In this document: in pieces, positions 49,663-58,371 of the stretch | How positions within the stretch are numbered: the stretch's first letter is position 1 | How the letters are laid out: each line of letters opens with the position of its first letter | Origin: Pseudomonas silvicola | Lineage (GTDB): Bacteria > Pseudomonadota > Gammaproteobacteria > Pseudomonadales > Pseudomonadaceae | DNA length: 64,000 bases | Assembly (NCBI RefSeq): GCF_026651855.1 | Contig: NZ_CP093280.1 | Coordinates: forward strand, 3,450,001-3,514,000 | Direction of reading: 5' to 3' | Notes under the pieces: generated by a model | Databases searched by the model: none | What the model was told of the DNA's origin: nothing | What the model saw: the letters and a program-made list of their open reading frames with translations, nothing else | Made by a program: the position numbers and the translations under genes

Positions 49663-50517
49663 TCAGGAAGCAGTCTTGCGCCTGTCCGAGGCGGTCGCTG
49701 CCTTGATTAGTTGGCCGCGCCATTGCGGAAACAGTTCCAAGGCCAGGTCGCGCATCACCTGAGCGGCTGGACAGCCGTGGCTGCCCCGCACGGGATGCGG
49801 CTCGACACGGTGTACGGGCATCCCGAGGGTGGCGGCATTCAGGTAGGCCACTCGGTCCGGAATAACCGTGTCGCAGAGACTGACGTGCGCATCGTCCGCG
49901 AAGGTCGTCTGCAAACTCTGCATGATCAGGCGCGTGTCCCGGCGATTGAAATTGACCTGGTTGAGCAGCAGTTTCACCGGCGGCAGCGACACCCCGAGGT
50001 GCCGATAGGGCTCCAATTCCTCGAACAGGTCGAGGGTGCCACGACGCAGCTCTCGCGCCGCCAGCATCTCGGGCGGCAAGGGACACAACGCGCAGTTCGA
50101 GGCGAGGATAGCCATCTCGACGACGACGCTGCGCGCGCCTTGGGTGTCCACGACCAGGACGTCGTAGTCATCGGCAAAGGCTGGCAGCAGGTTACGCAGG
50201 CGCAGGCGCCCATCGGGGGCGTGCAGAAGCAGGGTGTTGAGGTGGCCTGCACGATCATTGGAGACAATCAGATCAAGGCCGGGGATCACCGTGGCACTGA
50301 TCATCCGGTCGGCCACGGTGAGGTTCTGCGCGATCAGCTCGTAGCTCCCGGCGGCGCGGGGATGGGGCAGGGCATAGTAACTGGACAGCGTCGGCTGGCT
50401 GTCCAGGTCCAACAGCAGAACGCGCAGACCAGCGTCGGCCAGCAAGCCACCCAGGTTGGCGGCGACGGTCGTCTTGCCGGCGCCGCCCTTGGTTGAGATC
50501 AGCGAGAGAACGTCCAT
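49663..50517 (-). CDS. parA: ParA-family partition ATPase
   Basis: The 284-residue protein has the deviant Walker A KGGAGKTT (10-17), switch I/Walker A' LLDLDSQPTLSSYY (about 35-48) and Walker B VLVVDTQGA (about 116-124). It is a ParA/Soj ATPase that moves the element along the nucleoid with ParB. The gene follows alpA by 4 bp and precedes parB by 60 bp. The C-terminal quarter ends in a basic helix suited to DNA binding. Confidence 0.93.
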   Translation of the reverse strand: MDVLSLISTKGGAGKTTVAANLGGLLADAGLRVLLLDLDSQPTLSSYYALPHPRAAGSYELIAQNLTVADRMISATVIPGLDLIVSNDRAGHLNTLLLHAPDGRLRLRNLLPAFADDYDVLVVDTQGARSVVVEMAILASNCALCPLPPEMLAARELRRGTLDLFEELEPYRHLGVSLPPVKLLLNQVNFNRRDTRLIMQSLQTTFADDAHVSLCDTVIPDRVAYLNAATLGMPVHRVEPHPVRGSHGCPAAQVMRDLALELFPQWRGQLIKAATASDRRKTAS

Positions 50518-50521
50518 GGCG

Positions 50522-50734
50522 TCAGTCCCGGATCGACAGGCGATCTTGCACCCACTGCTCGATTTCCAGCGAGTCCCATCCCACTGCGCGGGTGCCGATG
50601 CGCCGGCATTGCGGAAACAGTCCGGCTTTCATCAGGTTGTAGATGTGCGAGCGCTTGAAGCCGGTTTTCTGTTCAACCTCGTCACGACGCATGATGTGGC
50701 GGTCGGGAAAGTTGCTGATGGCGGTAGATTGCAT
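50522..50734 (-). CDS. alpA: AlpA-family DNA-binding regulator
   Basis: The 70-residue winged-helix protein has the AlpA/Phage_AlpA pattern: FPDRHIMRRDEVEQKTGFKRSHIYNLMKAGLFPQCRRIGTRAVGWDSLEIEQWVQDRL (residues 9-66). AlpA-type proteins act as excisionase-like or transcriptional regulators of mobile elements. It is the promoter-proximal gene of alpA-parA-parB, and two matching palindromes stand 75-108 bp upstream, perhaps its own operators. Confidence 0.9.
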   Translation of the reverse strand: MQSTAISNFPDRHIMRRDEVEQKTGFKRSHIYNLMKAGLFPQCRRIGTRAVGWDSLEIEQWVQDRLSIRD

Positions 50735-50808
50735 GATGTCACTCCTTAGCGCGGTCTGGCGCGTGATGGGATGTGACATTCAGTCAATAACCAGAACGGA
50801 TGGATGTC

Positions 50809-50842
50809 ATTGCCAGGCAATGGAGGCTATTGCCTGGCAATA
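50809..50842. promoter_or_regulatory. Tandem TTGCCNGGCAA palindromes upstream of alpA
   Basis: ATTGCCAGGCAAT (50809-50821) and TATTGCCTGGCAATA (50828-50842) are perfect palindromes with the same TTGCCNGGCAA core. Their centres are 20 bp apart, two helix turns, so bound dimers would lie on one face. They are either operators for the alpA-parA-parB operon or a parS centromere. Confidence 0.75.
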
Positions 50843-50853
50843 ACGTGAAAGCC

Positions 50854-51585
50854 TTAACCTGCCTGGGCCAAGCGCTGTCGGGCAGCCGCAAATTTCCGAT
50901 CAAGGGTTCGTTTACTTATGCCTGGAAGATGCGAGTAATGTTCGACTATGGCGTCTACGAATGCCGTTTGGGTTTTGTACACCGACCGCGATTGGCCAGA
51001 AGGCGATTTTCCAACGATCAACTCAAGCATCGAGCCAATGATCACTTGCAGCACATAGAGGGTCGATTCGGATGGCATCCTGAAGGTTTCCATCTGGGTG
51101 GACAGCATGTCGCGTTCTATACCTTGGGCCTTCAGTTCGGCGAGCAGCGTTGAGTGTTCAGCACGGAGCTGGTCGAATTCGCGTTTCAAGGTATCGAATG
51201 CGGCCTGTTGAGCTAAATAGGTACCAAGGCTGATGCATTGACTGTGATCATTGCTTGCGTTGAACAGAAAGTCAGGTTTGTCCTCGGGGGAGAACCGCAA
51301 GGCCCAAAACCGCAGATCGGAGTGCCGCAGTTGCAGGGAGCATGGGCCATTTCGTGCTGGAAATGTAACCGGATGGCCGAGGTACCAGGCGGGAAGTTCG
51401 TGACAGTCGATGGCGTCGCATAAGCGCTCTAGGTAAATATGTAAAGTCGGCCAATGCTCGGAGTAATACAGTAGTTTCTCCGGATGCTCGAATGCAGTAT
51501 GGAGAATCTCTTTTTCGTATACGGTGAAGTGGCCCCAGCGGATTGCTACGTCTACCGGAGTGTAATAGTTTCTGACAAAGGGCAT
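50854..51585 (-). CDS. Conserved-looking ICE-terminal protein (243 aa), possible regulator
   Basis: The product starts MPFVRNYYTPVDVAIRWG with a GAGGGA ribosome site. It has a helical N-terminal domain (about 15-80), a middle part with SLQLRHSDLRFWALRFSPED, and a coiled-coil-like stretch (AQQAAFDTLKREFDQLRAEHSTLLAELKAQG, about 135-165). The C-terminal part, SVYKTQTAFVDAIVEHYSHLPGISKRTLDRKFAAARQRL, looks like a helix-turn-helix. I do not recognise a family. It is the outermost gene of the ICE and ends just before the alpA operator region, so control of excision or of alpA is possible. Confidence 0.6.
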   Translation of the reverse strand: MPFVRNYYTPVDVAIRWGHFTVYEKEILHTAFEHPEKLLYYSEHWPTLHIYLERLCDAIDCHELPAWYLGHPVTFPARNGPCSLQLRHSDLRFWALRFSPEDKPDFLFNASNDHSQCISLGTYLAQQAAFDTLKREFDQLRAEHSTLLAELKAQGIERDMLSTQMETFRMPSESTLYVLQVIIGSMLELIVGKSPSGQSRSVYKTQTAFVDAIVEHYSHLPGISKRTLDRKFAAARQRLAQAG

Positions 51586-52710
51586 GGTTATATCCCTCGA
51601 ATTGTTGTTGCTGTCATCCCTGATGCGAACGAAAATAAGCTGCCATTCTTGGCTCGCGCGCAGACTGCATGTGAGGGTGGTCCTTGAGAACTCGCCAGAG
51701 CTGATCGAAGGAGGTCCTGACATTGAGTTCACTTCACTGGACTAAAAAATTGGATCCTTGTTCGGTGTGGTTTGTAACGATATAGATACACCTTCGTTTT
51801 CGTCGTAGGGGATCTCTGCCCATAATTGTTGGTAGCTAACTTAATCTTCCATTTTATCAAGAGATTAGGTTGCTTATAGTGCGTTGATTTGCATTTGCGA
51901 GCTGTAACATTATGTTACAAAATGACTGATCGAGCTCACCGATTTAGAGCTGCGTTCCCCCATTTTCAATGCTGCAGAACGCTAAGTGGACACAGTGGAA
52001 AAGTTTACAGCCTAGACGTGCGGGCTCTTCGAACGTCGGACCTCCATCCGCTATACGCTCCTCTTACTCACCCCAGACCATTGCACCGGCTTACGCGGCG
52101 CTCGGATACTCGAGTCGGAAATGTTGGGGTAGTACGAAGAGGGACAACTTGTCGACCATTCCGCCCTGCTCAACAATCGGGGGGGGGGGATGACACAACC
52201 GTGGTAATCAGCTCGAACATCTGCCTCACTTCAAGCCGCACCTGCAGCGGTGCCTATATGCCTTCGAGCAAATGCACCTCCTCAGGTTCAGCCACGGTTT
52301 CCGTTCTTCAATGTTCCTGCCAAGCATGCCGCCCAACGATATCGCGTGTCATCGAAAGCGGCGCTATTTGCCTCATGGCTTCACAATTTATGCCCATGCA
52401 ACGGGCTCTATTTGACTATGTTCAATCGTATTTCGACGGCTTCCTAACCGGCTAGCCAAGAATTCCGAAAAAAATTTCAACAGGGCTCTAGCACGCGGTT
52501 TCTGTGGGATAAAGAACGAAGTGATGCCCCCACGGGTGCCCGGTCGCAGGTCGTGGATTCGAGATCGTGAACGGCGATTTCTGACCGGCTGCCAAGTTAG
52601 CCGTGGGTGGCATTCAGCGTACTCCCGATGGTATTTCGGTCCAGGGGCGACCGGCGGATCAGAGCGCCCCCTTGAAGCCGATTCGCTGAAGCCCGGCACA
52701 GCAGGCTAGT
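51586..52710. other. Gene-poor junction region, likely holding the ICE right end
   Basis: About 1.1 kb with stops in all frames and no reading frame I can support. It lies between the last ICE gene and the first gene of the sugar-acid locus. No tRNA gene, att-like tRNA 3' end, insertion-sequence end or transposase fragment could be recognised by eye. A run of 11 G at 52179-52189 is prone to sequencing error and replication slippage. Confidence 0.5.
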
Positions 52711-53964
52711 TTAGAACAGCGGCAACGTATAGCTGATGATCAACCGGTTCTCATCGATGTCGCGCAGGTAATTGGAGCGCAACGCCGCGTTGCGCCACAG
52801 CACGCCGACATTCTTGAAGGTGCCGGACTGGATCACGTAGCCAAGATCAGTGTCGCGTTCCCACTCCCGGCCTTCGCCCGCTACCGTCGCAGGATTGGCG
52901 TGGTTCGCGCTGGTATAGCGTGTGGCAAAGGTCAGACCTGGGATGCCCAAGGCCGCAAAGTCGTAGCTGTAGCGCAGTTGCCAGGAGCGCTCGTCGCGCT
53001 CCATGAAATCGTTGGCCATCATGTAGTTGGTCAGGTAGGCATCGGTGCCCACCACGTAAGGCATGGCTGTGCTGCCGCTTAGCCCCTGATAGCCGATGCC
53101 CGCCAGGTGCCCACCGATGCCGTAGGTGAACAGGGCGTTGAGGGTGCGGTTGTCGATCGTGCCGGCGTGGGCGGCGCCGCTGTCGTGGCTGATGTAATAG
53201 CGCACGTCGCTCTTGAGCGTGCCGGGGCCCAGGGGGTAGGCGTGGTTCAGGCCCAGGTAGTGCTGGGTATAGATGTCTTCCAGCTCGCCCCGCTGGTAGG
53301 TCAGCACCAGGTTCTTGCCCAAGGCGTAGTCCAGCCCCGCCAGTTTGAAGTCGTCAGCGTCCGGCGCGGCGCTGAAGCGCTTGTTCTTGTTCACCAGGGT
53401 TAGGGGCTGGTTGTGCGAGTAGTCACGCAGGGTGGTACGGTTGATGTCGGCGAAGGTGAAGGTGAAGCCGTCCAGTTCCTTGGACGTCAGCACACCGCCC
53501 TGGAAGGTCTGCGGCAGGATGCGGCCGATGCTGGACGCGATGGTGGGGTACTTGAGCAGCATCTCGCCCATCTTCAGCTCGGTCTTCGATACCTTGGCTT
53601 TCACCGCCACGCCGAATTTGCTGTATTGGTCGGGTGCACGCCCGTCATGGCCTACCGGTAGCAGGCCGGTGCCGCTGCGGTCCGGACCGGAGTCCAGCTT
53701 CAGGCCCAGCATGCCGATGGCGTCCAGGCCGAAGCCGACCACGCCTTGGGTGTAGCCCGACTTGAAGTCCAGCACAAAGCCCTGGGCCCATTCCTCGCGC
53801 TTGGAAATGCCGCTGTCTTCGCGAAAGTCGCGGTTGAGGTAGAAGTTGCTGGTTTGCAGGGTGGCGTGGCTGTCCTCGATGAAGCCTTGGGCCAGGGCGG
53901 CGCTGCTCAATAGACCCAGGGGGGACAGGGTGGTGCAGACGACTATTTGCTTGCTGTAGCGCAT
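52711..53964 (-). CDS. OprD-family outer-membrane porin of the sugar-acid locus
   Basis: The 417-residue protein has a signal peptide (about 1-25, ending AALA) and FIEDSHATLQTSNFYLNRDF, then EEWAQGFVLDFKSGYTQGVVGFGLDAIGMLGLKLDSGPDRSGTGLLP (strands 1-4, about 45-95). The final residue is Phe. It is a specific channel of the OprD group and, being the last gene of the aldarate operon, probably takes up galactarate, glucarate or talarate. It shares the general plan but few loop residues with the ICE cargo OprD at 14807. A 9-bp stem hairpin lies between it and the dehydratase gene. Confidence 0.92.
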   Translation of the reverse strand: MRYSKQIVVCTTLSPLGLLSSAALAQGFIEDSHATLQTSNFYLNRDFREDSGISKREEWAQGFVLDFKSGYTQGVVGFGLDAIGMLGLKLDSGPDRSGTGLLPVGHDGRAPDQYSKFGVAVKAKVSKTELKMGEMLLKYPTIASSIGRILPQTFQGGVLTSKELDGFTFTFADINRTTLRDYSHNQPLTLVNKNKRFSAAPDADDFKLAGLDYALGKNLVLTYQRGELEDIYTQHYLGLNHAYPLGPGTLKSDVRYYISHDSGAAHAGTIDNRTLNALFTYGIGGHLAGIGYQGLSGSTAMPYVVGTDAYLTNYMMANDFMERDERSWQLRYSYDFAALGIPGLTFATRYTSANHANPATVAGEGREWERDTDLGYVIQSGTFKNVGVLWRNAALRSNYLRDIDENRLIISYTLPLF

Positions 53965-54041
53965 GGTGGCTCCTGTTTGCACGGGCAAAGGCTGCCCGTG
54001 GCGCCTGTGCAAGGCGCATTTATTGTTGTTGTGGTCAGGGG

Positions 54042-54063
54042 CCGGCGCCCGTTGGGGCGCCGG
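54042..54063 (-). promoter_or_regulatory. Intercistronic hairpin before oprD-like gene
   Basis: CCGGCGCCC and GGGCGCCGG form a 9-bp stem with a GTTG loop, 6 bp after the UxaA-family stop. With no T run it is more likely an mRNA-stabilising or processing hairpin that sets porin level relative to the enzyme. Confidence 0.5.
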
Positions 54064-54069
54064 TAAGGC

Positions 54070-55602
54070 TCAGGCCAGCACGCCGATCTGCCAGGGGCAG
54101 AACTCGTCTTCGCCCAGGCCGTTGAGCTCGCTCTTGGTCGGCTCGCCGGAGGCGTGGGCCAGCAGGCGTTCGAAGATCTCCTGGCCCATCTGGCGGATGG
54201 TCTTGTCGCCGTCGATGATCTGGCCGCAGTTGATGTCCATGTCGTCGCTCATGCGGGTGAACATCGGCGTGTTGCTGGCCAGCTTGAAGGTGGGGGCGGG
54301 CAGCGAACCGAAGCACGAGCCACGGCCGGTGGTGAAGGCAATCAGGTTGGCGCCGCCGGCGATCTGGCCGGTGGCCGAGACCGGGTCGTAGCCAGGGGTG
54401 TCCATGAACACCAGGCCGCGGGTGGTGACCGGGTAGGCGTACTCGTAGACGTCCATCAGCGGCGCGTTGCCGCCTTTCTTCGCGCCGCCCAGGGATTTTT
54501 CCAACACGTTAGCCAGGCCGCCGGCGTTGTTGCCGGGGCTGACGCGGCCGTTGATCTGGGTGTCGCGGCCCTTGTTGTATTCCAGCCACCAGTCGATGCG
54601 CTCGATCAGCTTGCGGCCCACTTGCGGGGTCACGGCACGGGCGGTGAGGGTGTGTTCGACGCCGAAGATTTCCGAGGTTTCCGAGAGGATCGCCGTGCCG
54701 CCGTGGCGCACCAGAATGTCTACCGCCGCCCCCAGCGCCGGGTTGGCCGACAGGCCAGAGAAACCGTCGGAGCCGCCGCACTGCATACCGATGATCAGGT
54801 GTTCGGCTGATACCGGCTGGCGCTGCACGGCGTTGGCCTGGGGCAGCATCGCCTCGATCAGCTTGATGCCCTGGTCCACCGCGCTTTTCACGCCGCCCAC
54901 GTCCTGGATCACCAGCGCCTTGAGCATGTCATTGAGCAGCAGCCCTTCCTGCTCGATGAAACCATGGATGTTGTTGCGTTCGCAGCCCAGGGCAATCAGC
55001 AGGCCGCCAGCGGTGTTGGCGTGCTTGACGTGGCCGCCGATGGTGCGGCGCAGCAGGTTCATGGGCTCGCCGCTCATCTCCATGCCGCAGCCGATTTCGT
55101 GTACGAAGGGCACCACGCCGTCGATGTTGGGGTAGGCAGCCAGGCGCTCTTCATCGAAGTGGTTGGCGATCTTGCGCGCCACGGTGGCGCCGCAGTTACC
55201 GACCACGAACACCCCCAGGTAGTTGCGGGTGGCTACGCGACCGTCAGCGCGCACAATGCCCTGGAAGGTCGCGCGCTCGTTGGCGGGCAGCAGTTGGGTG
55301 GGTACGTAGTCCAGGCCATAGCGATAATCGCGCGCTGTGTCGCCAAACTCGATGTTGTGGCTGTGCATCCAGGTGCCGGCCGGCAGGTCTTCGCTGGCAT
55401 AGCCGATCACCGTGTTGTATTTGAGCACCGGCTGGCCTTTCTCGATCATCCGTGCGGCGATCTTGTGGCCCAGCGGTACGTTTTGCAGGGTCGTCAAATG
55501 TTCGCTGGCAACCTGGGTGCCGGCGCTGATTTCCACCCGCGCCACCACCACGTTGTCGGCGGAATCGAGGCGGATGACGGGACTGATTTCACGGTTTTGC
55601 AT
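54070..55602 (-). CDS. UxaA/GarD-family aldarate (galactarate/altronate-type) dehydratase
   Basis: The 510-residue protein has the N-terminal SAF domain (about 1-95) and the large UxaA domain. RADGRVATRNYLGVFVVGNCGATVA, EIGCGM, IALGCERNNI, GMQCGGSDGFSGLSANPALG, SPGNNAGGLANVLEKSLGG and FTTGRGSCFGSLPAPTFKLASN are the conserved iron-enzyme blocks. Family members dehydrate altronate or galactarate to 2-keto-3-deoxy acids. Next to a talarate/galactarate dehydratase and an aldarate transporter, galactarate is the likelier substrate. The gap to the upstream gene holds a strong hairpin. Confidence 0.87.
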   Translation of the reverse strand: MQNREISPVIRLDSADNVVVARVEISAGTQVASEHLTTLQNVPLGHKIAARMIEKGQPVLKYNTVIGYASEDLPAGTWMHSHNIEFGDTARDYRYGLDYVPTQLLPANERATFQGIVRADGRVATRNYLGVFVVGNCGATVARKIANHFDEERLAAYPNIDGVVPFVHEIGCGMEMSGEPMNLLRRTIGGHVKHANTAGGLLIALGCERNNIHGFIEQEGLLLNDMLKALVIQDVGGVKSAVDQGIKLIEAMLPQANAVQRQPVSAEHLIIGMQCGGSDGFSGLSANPALGAAVDILVRHGGTAILSETSEIFGVEHTLTARAVTPQVGRKLIERIDWWLEYNKGRDTQINGRVSPGNNAGGLANVLEKSLGGAKKGGNAPLMDVYEYAYPVTTRGLVFMDTPGYDPVSATGQIAGGANLIAFTTGRGSCFGSLPAPTFKLASNTPMFTRMSDDMDINCGQIIDGDKTIRQMGQEIFERLLAHASGEPTKSELNGLGEDEFCPWQIGVLA

Positions 55603-55640
55603 GGTGTGACCTTGTCAGGAGCTGACTGTTGTTATGGACG

Positions 55641-55669
55641 CAGGATGCCGGGGGGGGGCCGGCATCCTG
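55641..55669 (-). promoter_or_regulatory. 11-bp stem hairpin between the two dehydratase genes
   Basis: CAGGATGCCGG (55641-55651) and CCGGCATCCTG (55659-55669) pair perfectly around a G7 loop. It lies 8 bp after the talarate dehydratase stop and would partly terminate transcription or protect the upstream mRNA. Confidence 0.7.
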
Positions 55670-55677
55670 GGGAGCGC

Positions 55678-56865
55678 TCAAGGGCGTTTGCCGAACGCCT
55701 CGGTGGCGACGGTCCAGGCCAGCGCCTGGTCGCTCAGGCTGAAGCCCAGTCCCGGACGGTTGGGCACCTGCATGCGGCCGTTTTTCAGCACCAGGCGTTC
55801 GTTGAACATCGGCTCCAGCCACTCGAAGTGCTCCAGCCACGGCTCCTGTGGGAAGGCCGCGGCCAGGTGCAAGTGGATCTCCATGGCGAAATGCGGGGCC
55901 AGGTTGGCGCCCTGGAAGCTGGCCAGCTGCATGATCTGCAGGAACGGCGTGATACCACCCACGCGCGGGGCGTCCGGCTGGATGAAGTCGCAGGCCTTGC
56001 CGTTCAGCAGCTGCGCGTGCTCGCCGAAGCTGGTCAGCATCTCCCCGGTGGCGATGGCGGTGTCCAGGGAGGCGGCCAGGGCGGCGTGCCCTTCGATGTC
56101 GTAGGCGTCCAACGGCTCCTCGATCCAGGTCAGGTCAAACTGTTCAAGGCGGCGGCCGAAGCGCTGGGCGGTGATGCGGTCCCATTGCTGGTTGGCGTCG
56201 ACCATCAGCGGGAAGCCTTCGCCCAGGCGTTCGCGCACTGCTTTCACGCGCTTGAAGTCGATGCTGGTGTCGGGCTGGCCGACCTTGATCTTGATACCGC
56301 CAATGCCGTTCTCACGAGAGATATCGACGTTTTCCAGCACGTGCTCAAGCGGGGTGGACAGGTAGCCACCGGAGGTGTTGTAGCACTGCACCGAATCGCG
56401 GTGGGCGCCCAGCAGCTTGGCCAGCGGCAGCTTGGCGCGTTTGGCCTTGAGGTCCCACAGGGCGATGTCGAACGGCGCGATGGCCTGGGTGGTCAGGCCG
56501 CTGCGGCCCATGGATGCACCGGCCCACAGCAGCTTGTTGAAGATCTTGGCGATGTCGTTGGGGTCTTCGCCCAGCAGCACTGGGGCGATCTCTTTGGCGT
56601 GGGCGTACATGCCCGGGCCGCCGGCACGCTTGGAGTAGCCGAAGCCGATGCCTTCGTGGCCTTCGCGGGTGCGGATTTCGGCGAAGATGAAGGCGATCTC
56701 GGTCAGCGGCTTCTGGCGGCCGGTAAGGACCTTGGCGTCGCTGATGGGCGCGGCCAGCGGCAGGATAGTCAAGGACACCTTGACCCACTCGATGGCATCG
56801 GTGGTGGCTTCGCCAGGTTGCAGGGCGGCGATCTTGGGGTCGATGTAAACGTTGCTTTCGATCAT
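55678..56865 (-). CDS. L-talarate/galactarate dehydratase (enolase superfamily)
   Basis: The 395-residue protein resembles from end to end, as I recall it, the characterised Salmonella L-talarate/galactarate dehydratase. Shared blocks include ISDAKVLTGRQKPLTE, GYSKRAGG, LLWAGAS and LLGAHRDSVQCYNTSGG. Catalytic Lys192/Lys194 lie in IKIKVGQP, metal ligands are Asp223, Glu249 and Glu275, and catalytic His325 is in NLAPHF. It dehydrates talarate and galactarate to 5-keto-4-deoxy-glucarate and may also epimerise them. The start at 56865 gives the family N-terminus; the long upstream frame is antisense noise. It lies 14 bp after the transporter gene. Confidence 0.92.
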   Translation of the reverse strand: MIESNVYIDPKIAALQPGEATTDAIEWVKVSLTILPLAAPISDAKVLTGRQKPLTEIAFIFAEIRTREGHEGIGFGYSKRAGGPGMYAHAKEIAPVLLGEDPNDIAKIFNKLLWAGASMGRSGLTTQAIAPFDIALWDLKAKRAKLPLAKLLGAHRDSVQCYNTSGGYLSTPLEHVLENVDISRENGIGGIKIKVGQPDTSIDFKRVKAVRERLGEGFPLMVDANQQWDRITAQRFGRRLEQFDLTWIEEPLDAYDIEGHAALAASLDTAIATGEMLTSFGEHAQLLNGKACDFIQPDAPRVGGITPFLQIMQLASFQGANLAPHFAMEIHLHLAAAFPQEPWLEHFEWLEPMFNERLVLKNGRMQVPNRPGLGFSLSDQALAWTVATEAFGKRP

Positions 56866-56879
56866 GAGGTTCTCCGGTA

Positions 56880-58307
56880 TCAACGGGCAGTGGAAGGCTT
56901 GAGCAAATCGGCCAGGTGCAGGCGGCGGATGCGGCCGACAATGAACAGGTACGAGCAGGCGGCGATCAGGCCATGGGCGCCGACAAAGATCAGCGCGCTG
57001 TTGAACGAGCCGCTGGAGTGCAACAGGTAGCCAATGACCACCGGGGTGATGATGCCGGCGGTGTTGCCCATGGCGTTGAACACGCCACCGGTCATGCCCA
57101 CCATTTCCCGAGGCGCGGTGTCGGCCACCACGCTGAAACCCAGGTTGCCGAAGCCCTTGCCGAAGAAGGCCAGGCTCATCACGGCGATCACCAGCACCTG
57201 GGAGTCGACGTAGTTGCACAAAATCATGCTGGAGCTGAGCAGCACGCCGGTGATGATCGGCGTCTTGCGGGCAATGCTCAGCGACTGTGTGCGGCGCACC
57301 AGGTAGTCGGAGAAAAACCCCGAGCTGACCGCGCCTATCAGGCCGCACAGGGCTGGGATGGACGCCACCAGTCCGGCCTGAAGAATGTCGAAGCCGCGCT
57401 CCTTCACCAGGTAAATGGGGAACCAGGTGACGTAGAACCAGGTGATGGCGCTGACGCAGTACTGGCTCAGGAACATCCCGGCCAGCATGCGGTTGCGCAA
57501 CAGCAGGCCTACTTCGGCCAGGCTTGACAGCCCGGTTGATGCGGCGTTGGGGTCGGTCTTGCGGCCTTCCAGATCCACCAGGCCTTCACCGGCACGGATG
57601 TAGTCCAGTTCCTCGGCGTTCATGTGGGGGTGGCGGATGGGCAGGTAGTAGACCTTCCACCACACCACGGCGATGCCCAGGCCGACCAGGCCCATGACGA
57701 TGAACACGTACTCCCAGCCAAAGCGGAAGCACAACCAGCCCATCAGGGGCGTGAAGAACGCCAGGGAGATGTACTGGGCGCTGTTGAAGATGGCGCCCGC
57801 CATGCCGCGCTCGGACGAGGGAAACCAGGAGGCGATGACCCGTGCGCACCCCGGGCCCACCGGCGATTCGGCAATGCCCAGCAGGAAGCGCAGGCCCAGC
57901 AGCAGCGGCACCACCATGCCGATGAAATGCACCAGGCCCATGCAGACGGTGAACACCGACCAGATGGCGATGGCGGCGGCGATGGTTTTCTTCGAGCCCA
58001 GGCGGTCAGTGAGCCAGCCGGCAGGGATCAGGAAGATCACGTAGGCCCAGCTGAAGGCCGAGAACAGATAGCCCATTTCCACCGAGCTGATGCCCAGCTC
58101 GCGGCTCATGTCGGTACCGGCCACCGAGATGGCCGCGCGATCGCCGCTGCTCAAGGCGAGGACGATAGTGATCATCGCCAGGATCAGGAAGCGATAACCC
58201 GTGCGGCGTGTGGCTGACCGTGCAGCCGTGGTTTCAGCCAGCAGCGGGGCGGGAGGGGCGTTGGCCGGCACAGGGCCTTCCAGCGCATAGCGCTCGTTGG
58301 TGTTCAT
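56880..58307 (-). CDS. MFS transporter, GudP/GarP-type aldarate permease
   Basis: The 475-residue protein has 12 predicted membrane helices and the ACS-family motifs: NxxDR-like SSGDRAAISVAG (about residue 54), GWLTDRLGSKKTI (about 97-109) and RFLLGIAESPVGPG. A central loop follows (about 225-260). Such proteins import glucarate, galactarate or galactonate with protons. An unusually long N-terminal tail (about 35 residues, Ala/Pro-rich) precedes helix 1. It is in the operon with the two dehydratases and the porin. Confidence 0.9.
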   Translation of the reverse strand: MNTNERYALEGPVPANAPPAPLLAETTAARSATRRTGYRFLILAMITIVLALSSGDRAAISVAGTDMSRELGISSVEMGYLFSAFSWAYVIFLIPAGWLTDRLGSKKTIAAAIAIWSVFTVCMGLVHFIGMVVPLLLGLRFLLGIAESPVGPGCARVIASWFPSSERGMAGAIFNSAQYISLAFFTPLMGWLCFRFGWEYVFIVMGLVGLGIAVVWWKVYYLPIRHPHMNAEELDYIRAGEGLVDLEGRKTDPNAASTGLSSLAEVGLLLRNRMLAGMFLSQYCVSAITWFYVTWFPIYLVKERGFDILQAGLVASIPALCGLIGAVSSGFFSDYLVRRTQSLSIARKTPIITGVLLSSSMILCNYVDSQVLVIAVMSLAFFGKGFGNLGFSVVADTAPREMVGMTGGVFNAMGNTAGIITPVVIGYLLHSSGSFNSALIFVGAHGLIAACSYLFIVGRIRRLHLADLLKPSTAR

Positions 58308-58371
58308 AGGAGCCTCGTCTAATTATTTTTGTTGAGGGCGCAAGCCTTGGCAAACCGGACTTGCGCATGAA

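Larger units (their letters stand above)
1..51600. mobile_element. ICE of the ICEclc/PFGI-1 type (left end outside window)
   Basis: A full mating-pair formation set, MobH relaxase, TraD coupling protein, topoisomerase III, SSB, RadC, STY4528/DUF3577 replication proteins and AlpA/ParA/ParB occur in the order known for Pseudomonas ICEs of the ICEclc and PFGI-1 group. Almost all are on the minus strand. No integrase or tRNA att site is visible, so the left end must lie before position 1. The right end is inferred to lie between 51.6 and 52.7 kb, because the parA/alpA end is normally terminal in this group. Three blocks on the opposite strand (12.9-22.5 kb, 30.5-32.5 kb and the small gene at 44 kb) look like cargo. 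Element identity is secure; exact borders are not. Confidence 0.9.

Noticed and set aside
51889-52455. 188-codon plus-strand frame in the junction region
   Set aside because: Composition is Ser/Thr/Cys/Arg-rich without helix or strand periodicity and there is no ribosome site; it looks like chance openness.
52500-52570. tRNA 3' end or att site near GGATTCGAGATC
   Set aside because: The TPsiC-like stretch lacks a pairing arm and no cloverleaf can be drawn around it.
54964-57030. 688-codon open frame on the plus strand
   Set aside because: It runs antisense through the UxaA-family and talarate dehydratase genes and has the Val/Ala/Gly/His-rich composition of a GC-rich shadow frame.
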